Origin: Sulfuricurvum sp.
Lineage (GTDB): Bacteria; Campylobacterota; Campylobacteria; Campylobacterales; Sulfurimonadaceae
Direction: 5' to 3'
DNA length: 44,506 bases
Assembly (NCBI RefSeq): GCF_028681615.1
Contig: NZ_JAQUHV010000017.1
Location: forward strand, 1 to 44,506
The notes beneath the pieces were generated by a model. It was not told where the DNA came from. It searched no databases and worked only from the letters and a program-made list of their open reading frames with translations. Shown here one piece after another: positions 9,421 through 17,058 of the stretch (the stretch's first letter is position 1; every line of letters starts with the position of its first letter). A program made the position numbers and the translations under genes.

Positions 9421-9490
9421 AACGCCAAAGGAATTCATCCCTTTGGCTACGCTCGCCGCTTTGGCACTGAAGCTTGCCTCTATCGAGGCA
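9421..9490. repeat. Double-hairpin element between convergent genes, probable bidirectional terminator
   Basis: The first hairpin pairs GCCAAAGG (9424-9431) with CCTTTGGC (9440-9447); the second pairs TGCCTC (9475-9480) with GAGGCA (9485-9490). Neither is followed by a long T run. The same first stem, with the same flanking AAC and TAC bases, recurs at 42714-42736, also next to a second TGCC-type hairpin, so this is a small dispersed repeat. It lies exactly between the converging PhnA and lipoprotein genes, which fits transcription termination or mRNA end protection. Confidence 0.6.
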
Positions 9491-9510
9491 GAAAAATCGT
9501 TCAAATTATA

Positions 9511-10305
9511 TTACTGCTCCAACTGAACCGCTAACTCTGAATAAATACGTGCTTTAGCTATGTTAAAACGATGCGTTTGACCGCTCTTTTCCAATGATGC
9601 GATTTTTTGATTGAGTTGAATCATCCGCGCATTGATCGAATTGCGGTTTTGAGCCACTTTAGTCTTGTCATCCCCACTTGGCTGTGTCAATCCTACAAAG
9701 CTTTTCGCCTGATTGACGTAGTTGCCCGTCGTATCGAGTGCATCGGCAATACTCTGCGTCGTCGCCGCCATTGCAGCGGTAGAAGAGGAAATCTCTTTTA
9801 GTGAGACTTCGAGGTCATTCGCATCATTGAGCAATTTTGTGTCAGCATACACTGCCAATCGTGAAATGTCTGCCGCTTTTACATTTGAACGATCCATCTT
9901 GTCAAATCCCGCCAAAAAAATGTCCGTACTTGCTTTATATCGGTTCAGCGCACTTGCGGCACCGCCGAGATTGAGTACCGTTTTGGAAATCAGCTTGGTT
10001 GTATTGCAAACCTCTCCTGCATACGGGATCGGTAAAAATCGGACGACATTGCTGATGTATACGCTCGATTTGACCATTTCGGAGTAATTATCGACTGTCC
10101 CCTTCATCGTATTGATGAATCCCTCGAACGATTCAATATTTTTTTTATCCTCGCGGAGCAATTTTGCCACCCGTGCCAAATAATCATATCCGTATGCATC
10201 AAGCTGTTCCGCACTCATACACGGTTTTTGCGGTTGTGTTACAGGTTGCTGGACACATCCGCCCAGCATAAGCATCGTTGCCGCTAACATTATCGATCGT
10301 TTCAT
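9511..10305 (-). CDS. Predicted lipoprotein of the ParA cassette, function unknown
   Basis: I place the start at the ATG at 10305, because AAAGGA lies six bases upstream and a lipoprotein signal begins there: KR, a hydrophobic stretch and the lipobox LGGC. The mature protein of about 245 residues is mainly alpha-helical and rich in Ala, Ser, Asn and Lys. One central region has many Ala/Ser/Thr residues, and the C-terminal helix has coiled-coil character (ARMIQLNQKIASLEKSG). I recognise no family. It follows the ribbon-helix-helix gene with no gap and is probably co-transcribed with parA, an odd pairing of DNA-partition-type genes with an envelope protein. Confidence 0.75.
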   Translation of the reverse strand: MKRSIMLAATMLMLGGCVQQPVTQPQKPCMSAEQLDAYGYDYLARVAKLLREDKKNIESFEGFINTMKGTVDNYSEMVKSSVYISNVVRFLPIPYAGEVCNTTKLISKTVLNLGGAASALNRYKASTDIFLAGFDKMDRSNVKAADISRLAVYADTKLLNDANDLEVSLKEISSSTAAMAATTQSIADALDTTGNYVNQAKSFVGLTQPSGDDKTKVAQNRNSINARMIQLNQKIASLEKSGQTHRFNIAKARIYSELAVQLEQ

Positions 10306-10316
10306 TGTTATTCCTT

Positions 10317-10568
10317 TCATATCATCCCCATCTCTTTAAGTGCCCGTCGGATTGCTCCGGCGATCGATTCGCCGGTACGTGCCGTGTGTTCATCGAGTTT
10401 TGCTTTTTCTTGTTTGGTCAGTGTCAAAAACACCTTTTCGCTCTGCTTGATCTCTTCCGTTTTTTTCGGACGTCCGCCCGGGTGTTTCGCCGTTTGAATC
10501 TCTTTATGCGTTGAAAGTTCCCGCTGGGTCACCCGTGCAGCAAACTTGTTTTCTTTTACTTTTTCCAT
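10317..10568 (-). CDS. Small ribbon-helix-helix-like DNA-binding protein
   Basis: This 83-residue basic protein has two parts. Residues 1-40 are a flexible, positively charged arm with an AT-hook-like GGRPKK. Residues 44-82 (KVFLTLTKQEKAKLDEHTA and the following GESIAGAIRRALKEMG) have the strand-helix-helix pattern of CopG/Arc/MetJ regulators. The gene lies 13 bases after parA on the same strand. In plasmid partition systems a small ribbon-helix-helix protein often serves as the centromere-binding partner and autorepressor of a ParA, which is the most likely role here. It is the probable ligand of the palindrome at the parA promoter. Confidence 0.7.
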   Translation of the reverse strand: MEKVKENKFAARVTQRELSTHKEIQTAKHPGGRPKKTEEIKQSEKVFLTLTKQEKAKLDEHTARTGESIAGAIRRALKEMGMI

Positions 10569-10581
10569 CTATATCGCCCCC

Positions 10582-11172
10582 TTAGATGTTTTCATATTCG
10601 CGGATTTTCTCATGAAGATCACGGATTAGATTGGAACCTTTTTTATACGCATACGCCTTAATCCCACCCTGCTGCGAAAGGTCGACAATAGATCGATTTT
10701 CATTAATCGCCGTCTGCAATGCAACGCTCATAGGTATCGGAAACATCTCAATCTCAAACCCGAGCGTCTCTTCGAATACAAATTTCGCATCCTTGATATC
10801 ATTCTCTTTTTGGCTCATGTTCGGCACCATCAAGATCGGTTTATTTGACGACGCGACGCGTACCAAAGTATCTACCGTCCCCTGAATCGTCTCCAGAGTC
10901 GGAATAAACGGAATAATTATCAAATCCGAATAACTGATGGCCTGATCGAGTTTGATATCATCAAAACCCCCAAAATCAAAAATAGTCTCATCTGTCGGCT
11001 TTTGCAAATGTTTTTGCTGAATGTCAATACGCTCTACCCGCTCAGGCAAACGATCGGAGAGCGAACCGTACGGATCAATCTCGCAACCGTAAAATCCGAA
11101 TCCGGAAATAAGCTGATGGGCAATCATGGACTTGCCCACTCCCCCTTTAAAATTTACAATTGTAATATTCAT
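10582..11172 (-). CDS. ParA/MinD-family partition ATPase
   Basis: This 196-residue protein is a small ParA-type P-loop ATPase with the deviant Walker A motif KGGVGKS at residues 9-15, including the signature Lys9. It has a Walker B-like IFDFGG segment and a PNMSQKE-type stretch. It lacks the N-terminal DNA-binding extension of P1-type ParA and so matches the short type Ib plasmid ParA class. It is not the chromosomal soj gene, since no spo0J neighbour is present. AAGG lies six bases before the ATG. It heads the parA - ribbon-helix-helix - lipoprotein operon. A role in positioning a membrane or DNA cargo is inferred. Confidence 0.82.
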   Translation of the reverse strand: MNITIVNFKGGVGKSMIAHQLISGFGFYGCEIDPYGSLSDRLPERVERIDIQQKHLQKPTDETIFDFGGFDDIKLDQAISYSDLIIIPFIPTLETIQGTVDTLVRVASSNKPILMVPNMSQKENDIKDAKFVFEETLGFEIEMFPIPMSVALQTAINENRSIVDLSQQGGIKAYAYKKGSNLIRDLHEKIREYENI

Positions 11173-11194
11173 ATTTTACCTTGAGATGTATATA

Positions 11195-11239
11195 ACTGTT
11201 AATTACAGTATTTTACCTATAAATAATAGTTTATGTCAA
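11195..11239 (-). promoter_or_regulatory. Promoter and operator of the parA cassette
   Basis: On the minus strand TTGACA (11234-11239) and TAAAAT (11210-11215) are 18 bases apart. Immediately downstream of the -10 box, where transcription should start, is the inverted repeat ACTGT-TAATT-ACAGT (11195-11209). A further ACTGTTAA copy lies at 11247-11254, just upstream of -35. This arrangement is expected of an autorepressed partition operon. Confidence 0.6.
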
Positions 11240-11304
11240 GTTTTATACTGTTAAAAACTAGATTAAGATTTTTACGGATAAAAGAGGGTTGGTAGAAGCG
11301 CTAA

Positions 11305-11322
11305 ACGGGCAGTGTAGCCCGT
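11305..11322 (-). terminator. Hairpin downstream of the rubredoxin gene
   Basis: ACGGGC and GCCCGT form a 6-bp stem with a 6-base loop, 12 bases past the rubredoxin stop codon. Only a short T run follows, so termination is plausible but not certain. The loop region (GGGCTACACTGCCC) faintly resembles the GGCTACACTTGCC junction of the double-hairpin repeat. Confidence 0.45.
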
Positions 11323-11333
11323 AGCATAGGAAT

Positions 11334-11498
11334 TTATTCAGCCAATTCGGTAAAATCTTCTTTGCCGACACTGCATACGGGACAAATCCAGTCCTCAGGA
11401 AGGTTTTCAAACGGTGTTCCGGGCGGGATTCCGTTCTCAGGATCACCTAATTCCGGATCATAAATATATCCGCATACGTCACACTCATATTTTGTCAT
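11334..11498 (-). CDS. Rubredoxin
   Basis: With the start at 11498 the product is 54 residues, the standard rubredoxin length. This start is chosen because GAAGGAG lies five bases upstream; an earlier in-frame ATG at 11516 would overlap the upstream gene and add six unusual residues. The mononuclear iron ligands are Cys6 and Cys9 (CDVCGY) and Cys39 and Cys42 (CPVCSV), with the usual [12 protein letters not shown] loop between. It carries one electron in the cytoplasm. It is the last gene of the b5-korA-korB operon, so it may take electrons from the oxidoreductase or serve an oxygen-defence reductase. Confidence 0.95.
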   Translation of the reverse strand: MTKYECDVCGYIYDPELGDPENGIPPGTPFENLPEDWICPVCSVGKEDFTELAE

Positions 11499-11512
11499 GT
11501 TCTCTCCTTCAC

Positions 11513-12373
11513 TCAAATGTATTTTTCCATCTCGATGCCGAGACGTTGATAATCAACCGTAGTAGAATACAACGGTTTATCTCCAAGCCCGCTTTCGTCT
11601 CTCAGGACATTTTCCAAAATGGCTTTCGGAGGGCTTTTATAGATGACCCCTAACGGAAAAGGATGGGACTCCAGCGCTTTTTCAAATGCTTTGACCTTGT
11701 CTCTCGGATCATAATCTTCCGGCAGTTCGTACACATTCTCTTTGAACCATTTAAAGGTGTTGGTTTTGTTGAACGTCACGCATGGCTGAAAAATATCGAT
11801 CAGCACATACCCTTTGTGCTCGATCGCTATTTTGAGCATTTTTTTGCAGTGCTCCTTGTTCCCCGAAAATGTTCGGATGACGAGCGATGCATCGAGCGAT
11901 ATCGCCGTCGCTATCGGATTAAACGATTCCACATGCACCCCTTCGGTCTGCACCGGTGTTTTAAACCCCCGCTGGGATGTCGGAGAAGCTTGGCCCTTGG
12001 TAAGACCGTAGACCATGTTGTTATGGACGATGTTGATTATATCGGCGTTTCGTCGGATTGCCGCCATAAAATGGTTTCCCCCTTCACCGTACATATCGCC
12101 ATCGCCTCCTTCGGCGATCACCGTCAGTGAGGGATTGGCTACTTTCAGCCCCTGAGCGACGGGGAGTGCCCTGCCGTGCAGTCCGTTAAACATATGAACA
12201 CTCATGTATTGCGGTGTTTTCGCCGCCTGTCCTATCCCCGAAACCACTACGCTCTGAAGCGGATCAAGCCCCATTTCATCCAACGCCTCTTTTAAATGGG
12301 CAAGAATCGAAAAATTTCCGCATCCGGGGCACCAGGCGTTATCTTCTACGATTCGGTCAAACCGTGTACTCAT
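11513..12373 (-). CDS. korB: 2-oxoacid:ferredoxin oxidoreductase, beta subunit
   Basis: This 286-residue thiamine-diphosphate-binding subunit shows WCPGCGNF at the N-terminus, the GDGD...NN cofactor motif ([15 protein letters not shown] through [14 protein letters not shown]) and a late FQPCVTFN cysteine that completes the cluster ligands. It matches the KorB class of two-subunit enzymes, which oxidise 2-oxoglutarate or run in reverse in CO2 fixation. The stop overlaps the rubredoxin region and the start overlaps korA by four bases. No delta ferredoxin-like subunit is encoded nearby, unlike the four-subunit Oor enzyme usual in Campylobacterota. The substrate (2-oxoglutarate, pyruvate or another) cannot be decided from sequence alone. 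Confidence 0.9.
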   Translation of the reverse strand: MSTRFDRIVEDNAWCPGCGNFSILAHLKEALDEMGLDPLQSVVVSGIGQAAKTPQYMSVHMFNGLHGRALPVAQGLKVANPSLTVIAEGGDGDMYGEGGNHFMAAIRRNADIINIVHNNMVYGLTKGQASPTSQRGFKTPVQTEGVHVESFNPIATAISLDASLVIRTFSGNKEHCKKMLKIAIEHKGYVLIDIFQPCVTFNKTNTFKWFKENVYELPEDYDPRDKVKAFEKALESHPFPLGVIYKSPPKAILENVLRDESGLGDKPLYSTTVDYQRLGIEMEKYI

Positions 12374-14049
12374 CGGATCTCCTTTAGTACGGATGCAATC
12401 TTTTCGGAGAGCTCGTCTACAAAAAATGGCAAGCCGTCGGATTTTAGTATCTGATCATGAATCACGATACCGTGCACTTTGAGAAGTCTTGCAAACTGTC
12501 CCGTCCCATTATTTTCGACCGTTATGACCTGTTTTGCATCTCTTAACAGAGCCAACTGAGATTCGCTCAGCGGATGAACCCATGAAAAATGGATCGCCGA
12601 TACCCTATCATCACCGACTCTCTCCACGGCCTCTTTAATGATGTGTTTCGTACTTCCCCAGCCAACGATGACAATATCCCCTCCGACATCCCCTTCGGGA
12701 ACAATCGCTTCCTTAGAAATCAACTCCCGTTTTTTAAGACGTTTGCCGTTTTGCTCGTTACGGACGGTCATACTCTCGGTAATCAGCCCTTCCTCAGTAT
12801 GTTCATCCGAATCGACAAGCACGAACCCCTCACCGTATCCGGGGATTCCGCGGGGGCTGATCCCATCATCGCTCAAAGAATAGCGCTTATAGTCCGCCTC
12901 GGTTTTTATGATGTGATGAACAGGCTGTTTCGGATTGATTTCAAACCGCTCGACATGAAAATAGCTGTCTGCCAAATACTGATCACTCAAGACAATCACC
13001 GGAATTTGATACACATCTGCGAGTTCAAAGGCCCTTCTGGCTAAATCAAAACACTCTCTCACGTCTCCCGGTGCCAGTACGATCCTCGGAAACTCCCCGT
13101 GACCGCTGTAGATGGAGAGTTCCAAATCTCCCTGTTCCGTCCGTGTCGGGAGACCGGTCGCGGGGCCGGGACGCTGCGCCAGATAGACAACCATCGGCGT
13201 TTCGGTAATCCCGCTGAGACTGAGTCCCTCCCCCATCAGAGCAAATCCGCCTCCACTCGTCGTCGTGATAGATCGTCCGCCCCCATACCAGCCCCCCAGA
13301 CCCATCTGAAACGCCGCGATCTCATCTTCCGCCTGCTCGACACAGATACCGAAAGCCTGACTCTGCTTCGCCAAAAAGGTCAGCACCCCTGTCGATGGGC
13401 TCATCGGGTAGCTGGAGATAAAATTGCATCCACCCGCGATTGCTCCGAACCCGACTCCTTCCGTCCCACTCAAAAAGAAATCTTTTGTTTGCAGGTCTGA
13501 GAGATCCGGTTCGATACAGTACAGACAATTTCCGTTATCCTGACCCAGTTTCGCTCCGATCTCTAGCGCTTTGAGATTCACTTCGAGCAGCTCACTGCTG
13601 TACAGCTGTGCTACAATCTCTCTCAACACATCCACATCGCATCCGAGCAGTCCGAACACCAGTGCTGCCGCTATCGTATTAGAGACGATCGGGCTCCCGA
13701 TACTTTTGGCCAAAGCTTCCAAATCGTGATCGTAAAACGTGCAGTCGCATTCGAAATCCCCTTTTTTGGCGATTAAAAAGGTCTCTTTTGTAATCCGATC
13801 TTGCGCATGGTAAAAAGCACTGATGTCCAAAGGAACAAAAATATCCGTTTTGTAAACGGGAGCATTAACCGGATTCTTCGAGATGCGGATCAGCGTCGTG
13901 TTGCTGCCCCCACGAACTCTGGACATGAACTCTTTGGTCGAAAAGGTATAAAATCCGGCTCGCTTAAATCCTTTGGTCAAAAGGGTTTCGATACTCGCAA
14001 TCCCCTGCCCCGCTTTTCCCCCGATCAATATCGAAACCGAATCTCTCAT
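12370..14049 (-). CDS. korA: 2-oxoacid:ferredoxin oxidoreductase, fused gamma-alpha subunit
   Basis: This 559-residue protein begins with the gamma domain (about 1-190, starting ILIGGKAGQGIASIETLL) and continues as the alpha domain. The alpha domain carries the substrate motif SYPMSPST, in place of the usual YPITPST, and the QRPGPATGLPTRTEQGDL stretch that binds the 2-oxoacid carboxylate. The gamma-alpha fusion defines the two-subunit KOR type. It overlaps the beta gene (ATGA) and the upstream b5/DUF2231 gene by four bases each, so translation is coupled. It acts in the cytoplasm with coenzyme A and ferredoxin. Confidence 0.9.
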   Translation of the reverse strand: MRDSVSILIGGKAGQGIASIETLLTKGFKRAGFYTFSTKEFMSRVRGGSNTTLIRISKNPVNAPVYKTDIFVPLDISAFYHAQDRITKETFLIAKKGDFECDCTFYDHDLEALAKSIGSPIVSNTIAAALVFGLLGCDVDVLREIVAQLYSSELLEVNLKALEIGAKLGQDNGNCLYCIEPDLSDLQTKDFFLSGTEGVGFGAIAGGCNFISSYPMSPSTGVLTFLAKQSQAFGICVEQAEDEIAAFQMGLGGWYGGGRSITTTSGGGFALMGEGLSLSGITETPMVVYLAQRPGPATGLPTRTEQGDLELSIYSGHGEFPRIVLAPGDVRECFDLARRAFELADVYQIPVIVLSDQYLADSYFHVERFEINPKQPVHHIIKTEADYKRYSLSDDGISPRGIPGYGEGFVLVDSDEHTEEGLITESMTVRNEQNGKRLKKRELISKEAIVPEGDVGGDIVIVGWGSTKHIIKEAVERVGDDRVSAIHFSWVHPLSESQLALLRDAKQVITVENNGTGQFARLLKVHGIVIHDQILKSDGLPFFVDELSEKIASVLKEIR

Positions 14050-14756
14050 TGTCTCGCCCCCCAGGTAATTTTTCCGCCGTAATATCCGACGATCGTTACC
14101 GAAATTACCGTTAGAAAAATAATTGAATGGTAAATAATCCCGTCTATACCTTTTTCAAAAGGGATATTTGAATTCATAAACATTTGGATGATGGGAATCA
14201 CTCCGACGAGCAGAGTAAACAAGGCGCCGACAAGCTTGATCATAAACGGCTTGGATTTAACTAGATCATAGTTGATCCACCAGCTGAATACTCCTGCAAA
14301 TAAAGCAAATATTCCCATTACCGTAGCCATAAAAAAGGATAAAAATACACTCTCTTCATACGCAACAGAGGGATTTATTAAAAACAGGATATCCGCCACA
14401 CCGCTAAAATAATGCAATGCAATGGGAAAATGGACAAGCATCGGATGAGGGTGGTAAGTTGCGTACCATTGTCGGTATCGCTCTTTTCGAGCCTCTTTTT
14501 CATCTTGCGGCGACTTTTTGGTCGACGGAATAAAAAGTCCGATGGATTCAAAGTGTTCGAAGACCTCATCGGCGTGAGGCGCATCTTCCATTTCAGGTGT
14601 TAGATCACACCCTGCAAAATGTCGTTTAAAATGGGCTCCGTTTTTCCACAGTTTGGACGAACTGACGTCGTATACTTTCCCTTTGAAAGCGATGTAAGTC
14701 GGCGCACCGTCTTGACCATTGTATTTTTGAAGCTCTTCCTCGGTAAATTGCTGCAT
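14046..14756 (-). CDS. Cytochrome b5-like domain fused to DUF2231 membrane protein
   Basis: I choose the ATG at 14756 (236 residues) because GTGGGG lies just upstream; a weaker in-frame ATG is at 14801. Residues 1-70 are a prokaryotic cytochrome b5/steroid-binding-type domain (FTEEELQKYNG, then IAFKGKVYDVSSSKLWKNG, then AHFKRHFAGCDLT). A charged linker leads to a DUF2231 module with HPHPMLVHFPIALH and four probable membrane helices. It therefore looks like a membrane haem protein with a cytosolic b5 domain. It is the first gene of an operon with a two-subunit 2-oxoacid oxidoreductase and rubredoxin. A role in passing electrons to the membrane is inferred. Confidence 0.82.
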   Translation of the reverse strand: MQQFTEEELQKYNGQDGAPTYIAFKGKVYDVSSSKLWKNGAHFKRHFAGCDLTPEMEDAPHADEVFEHFESIGLFIPSTKKSPQDEKEARKERYRQWYATYHPHPMLVHFPIALHYFSGVADILFLINPSVAYEESVFLSFFMATVMGIFALFAGVFSWWINYDLVKSKPFMIKLVGALFTLLVGVIPIIQMFMNSNIPFEKGIDGIIYHSIIFLTVISVTIVGYYGGKITWGARQ

Positions 14757-14883
14757 AGATCCCCACTCACAACTTCCTGTATGCCCATAAAAAACAAGCA
14801 TATATTGAACTATCGTTCTACGATATAAACGAAACTCTCACGAATATGAAAGATACTTTAGTCTAGATTGGTAAACAAAATGT

Positions 14884-14903
14884 TATAGAGTACCAGCTCT
14901 ATA
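14884..14903 (-). terminator. Hairpin downstream of the metal efflux operon
   Basis: TATAGAG and CTCTATA form a perfect 7-bp stem with a 6-base loop. It lies 16 bases past the histidine kinase stop on the minus strand and is followed by a moderately T-rich stretch. This is a plausible Rho-independent terminator of the long operon. Confidence 0.55.
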
Positions 14904-14918
14904 TGTTTTCAACATGAT

Positions 14919-16133
14919 TTAGCGAGAATTAAATACGAGTTCAATACGGAAATATTCATCATCTTGTTTGATACTATACTCAAAGCCGATTTCATGACTT
15001 AAACGTTTTAGGATCTTTTCCCCTATCTTGGAACTGAATAAGTACTTCTCATTGCCTATTTGGTTGCCTATCCAAAGCGTCCTTTCTCGTGGATTGCATC
15101 CGATCTCCACCGCAGTATTCTCTTTTGCATAGGTGATCGCATTTTCCAGCAAGGCACTTAAGACTTTAAACAGCAATTTCTCCGAAACGACAACGCTAAA
15201 TGATTCATTCGGAAGTTTTAACCTCAACCCTTTTCGTTGGATCAAAATAGCCATTTTATGTTCAAGGGTTTTTAATATCTGTATGATTTCAATACTGTGT
15301 GCTTCTTCAAAATCCGAACTTTCAAGAAAAAGGACATTTTTAAGCTCTCGTGTCAGTCTTTCTATATCGTGTCCGAGATCGACAATAAATTTGTCTTTAT
15401 CATAATGGGCACTGTTTTCATAAACATCCAGCCGCGACCTCATCAGCGCCAAAGGTGTTTTAAGTTCATGTGCGGCTTCTTTAAATAACTCAGCCTCTTT
15501 TTGGCGGTATCCTTCCAATCGTCTGACTAAAGCATCGAAAGCACTCGACACCTCTTTAATCTCGGAAGAAGCGTCATTCAAAACAAGATCGAATGGGCTT
15601 TCTCGTTTCCACGTTCTCGTTTTAGCTGCCAATAATTCCAATGGTTTCATGTAAAAATCTAGGGTAAAAATAATAATGAATAACACGATGAGTAACGAGA
15701 CGATATAGCGTAACAGTAATTTTTGACAATACTTATGGGTATTAGTGTCTATTTTTTTGTAATCACTGATAGCATTTATATAATAGTTATTGGAGAGTTT
15801 TATAGATGAGACAATCAGGGTATCGTTTGTTCTATGCGGATTGGTTGAGATAACAAAACGGAGTCCATTCACTTCCGAATCACTTAGAATCATTTTGTTA
15901 TGCGGAATCGTATACAGAAAGCTTACGTCACTGGATGGATTTAAAAGAGTCGTAATATATTCATCCGTACTTTCAATGAGAACATGTTTGAGCACATGCT
16001 CCACATCTTCCACTTTTTGAATATAGATCGTTTTGATTGCGATGTATAAGTTTATTGTAAATGCTATTGCAAGCCCTATTGTAAAGATAAGGGCAATTTT
16101 AAATTTTAGAGACTTTGCCCATTTAAACTGCAA
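14919..16133 (-). CDS. Sensor histidine kinase of the metal efflux operon
   Basis: This 404-residue inner-membrane kinase has a first membrane helix at about 12-35, a periplasmic sensor loop of roughly 100 residues, and a second helix at about 140-160. A HAMP-like stretch and a dimerisation helix follow, with the phosphorylated His222 in AAHELKTPL. The N box is ENAITYA. The rest of the ATP-binding domain is unusual: the G1 box reads LWIGNQIG without the usual Asp, and the G2 glycine cluster is replaced by KIGEKILKRLS. It overlaps the response regulator gene by 11 bases. It should sense periplasmic metal, like CusS/CzcS kinases. Confidence 0.85.
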   Translation of the reverse strand: MQFKWAKSLKFKIALIFTIGLAIAFTINLYIAIKTIYIQKVEDVEHVLKHVLIESTDEYITTLLNPSSDVSFLYTIPHNKMILSDSEVNGLRFVISTNPHRTNDTLIVSSIKLSNNYYINAISDYKKIDTNTHKYCQKLLLRYIVSLLIVLFIIIFTLDFYMKPLELLAAKTRTWKRESPFDLVLNDASSEIKEVSSAFDALVRRLEGYRQKEAELFKEAAHELKTPLALMRSRLDVYENSAHYDKDKFIVDLGHDIERLTRELKNVLFLESSDFEEAHSIEIIQILKTLEHKMAILIQRKGLRLKLPNESFSVVVSEKLLFKVLSALLENAITYAKENTAVEIGCNPRERTLWIGNQIGNEKYLFSSKIGEKILKRLSHEIGFEYSIKQDDEYFRIELVFNSR

Positions 16134-16770
16134 TGAGATATCCTCGTGTTTTTATGGTTTTAATAATACCGGGATGAAGCTTGCGGCGTATCCGTCCGAT
16201 CAGCTCATCAATCGCATTTGAGGTGATATTCTGAGGATTATCATAAAGGGCGTCCATAATTTCATCACGGGAAGCGATGTTGCCCCGCTCTAAAAGATAA
16301 AAAAATAATTTTTGCTCATTACTGCTGAGGAGAATTTCATTCCCCGCTTTTTTGATTGTTTTAGAATTCGTATCGATTTCAATGTCTTCAAAGTTTTTTA
16401 CTTTGGGTACATAACGACGGGACAAAGCAGCCAAACGCGCCCGCAGCTCTTTAATATCGAACGGTTTTTCCAGATAATCATCCGCCCCGTATTCAAGCCC
16501 CTGAACTTTTTCATCAATGGTGCCCAATGCACTCAGGACTAAAATTCCCATTGATGGATTTTTAGTTCTGCCGTACGTGATTAATTCTTTTACACGATCT
16601 TTTCCATGAAAAGTACGGTCCACAAGAAAAATCCGGTACGAATAGGCATCCAGATACGTTTTGGCATCATTTACATCACTGACCGTGTCAATAATCCACT
16701 CTTCATTTTGCAAAGAGAGTTTTAACAATTCAAGGAGCTCAGGCTCATCATCAGCAATGAGTATACGCAT
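16123..16770 (-). CDS. OmpR-family response regulator of the metal efflux operon
   Basis: This 215-residue protein has a receiver domain (1-115, phosphorylated Asp51, acidic pair at Asp7/Asp8) and a C-terminal winged-helix DNA-binding domain ending in TRGYLIAV. It starts right after the DUF3240 stop codon and overlaps the kinase gene, so the three are translated together. Its most likely target is its own operon promoter, where an 11-bp-period direct repeat sits next to the -35 box. Family relatives are CusR, CopR and CzcR. Confidence 0.92.
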   Translation of the reverse strand: MRILIADDEPELLELLKLSLQNEEWIIDTVSDVNDAKTYLDAYSYRIFLVDRTFHGKDRVKELITYGRTKNPSMGILVLSALGTIDEKVQGLEYGADDYLEKPFDIKELRARLAALSRRYVPKVKNFEDIEIDTNSKTIKKAGNEILLSSNEQKLFFYLLERGNIASRDEIMDALYDNPQNITSNAIDELIGRIRRKLHPGIIKTIKTRGYLIAV

Positions 16771-17058
16771 CTACAGCTCTTTCACTCCGGTCATGAATAT
16801 CTTGATCGTTTTATCTTTTAATTCTCTTTTGATAGCGGCAGAGAGAACTAACGCTTCGGTATCATGAAGGAAAAGACGAAACAGTCCAAAATCTCTCCTC
16901 GCACTGACTTGTTCCTCGGCACTTATCAGAAAAGCTCCGGCGCTGTAGCGTTTGCAAGAGAAAAAGTAGAAATCATCATATCCTTCTTCCAATAATAAAT
17001 CAACCAATGTATCTTTATTGGCGATTTCGAAGTAAATATCCATACTTGTCATATTCAT
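16771..17058 (-). CDS. DUF3240 family protein
   Basis: This 95-residue cytoplasmic protein belongs to the DUF3240 family, which is found next to HME-type RND pumps. It has a PII-like ferredoxin-fold pattern: IYFEIANKDTLVDLLLEEGYDDFYFFSC, a variable loop, then a final strand near KIFMTGV. I choose the ATG at 17058, which overlaps the pump gene's stop (TGATG) and has AAGGG upstream, over a GTG one codon earlier. PII-like trimers often bind small ligands and regulate membrane transporters, so a regulatory link to the pump is a reasonable inference. Confidence 0.75.
   Translation of the reverse strand: MNMTSMDIYFEIANKDTLVDLLLEEGYDDFYFFSCKRYSAGAFLISAEEQVSARRDFGLFRLFLHDTEALVLSAAIKRELKDKTIKIFMTGVKEL

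Noticed and set aside
11258..11446. A 62-codon minus-strand frame overlapping rubredoxin
   Set aside because: It is out of frame with rubredoxin, whose metal ligands are intact, and has no start signal of its own.
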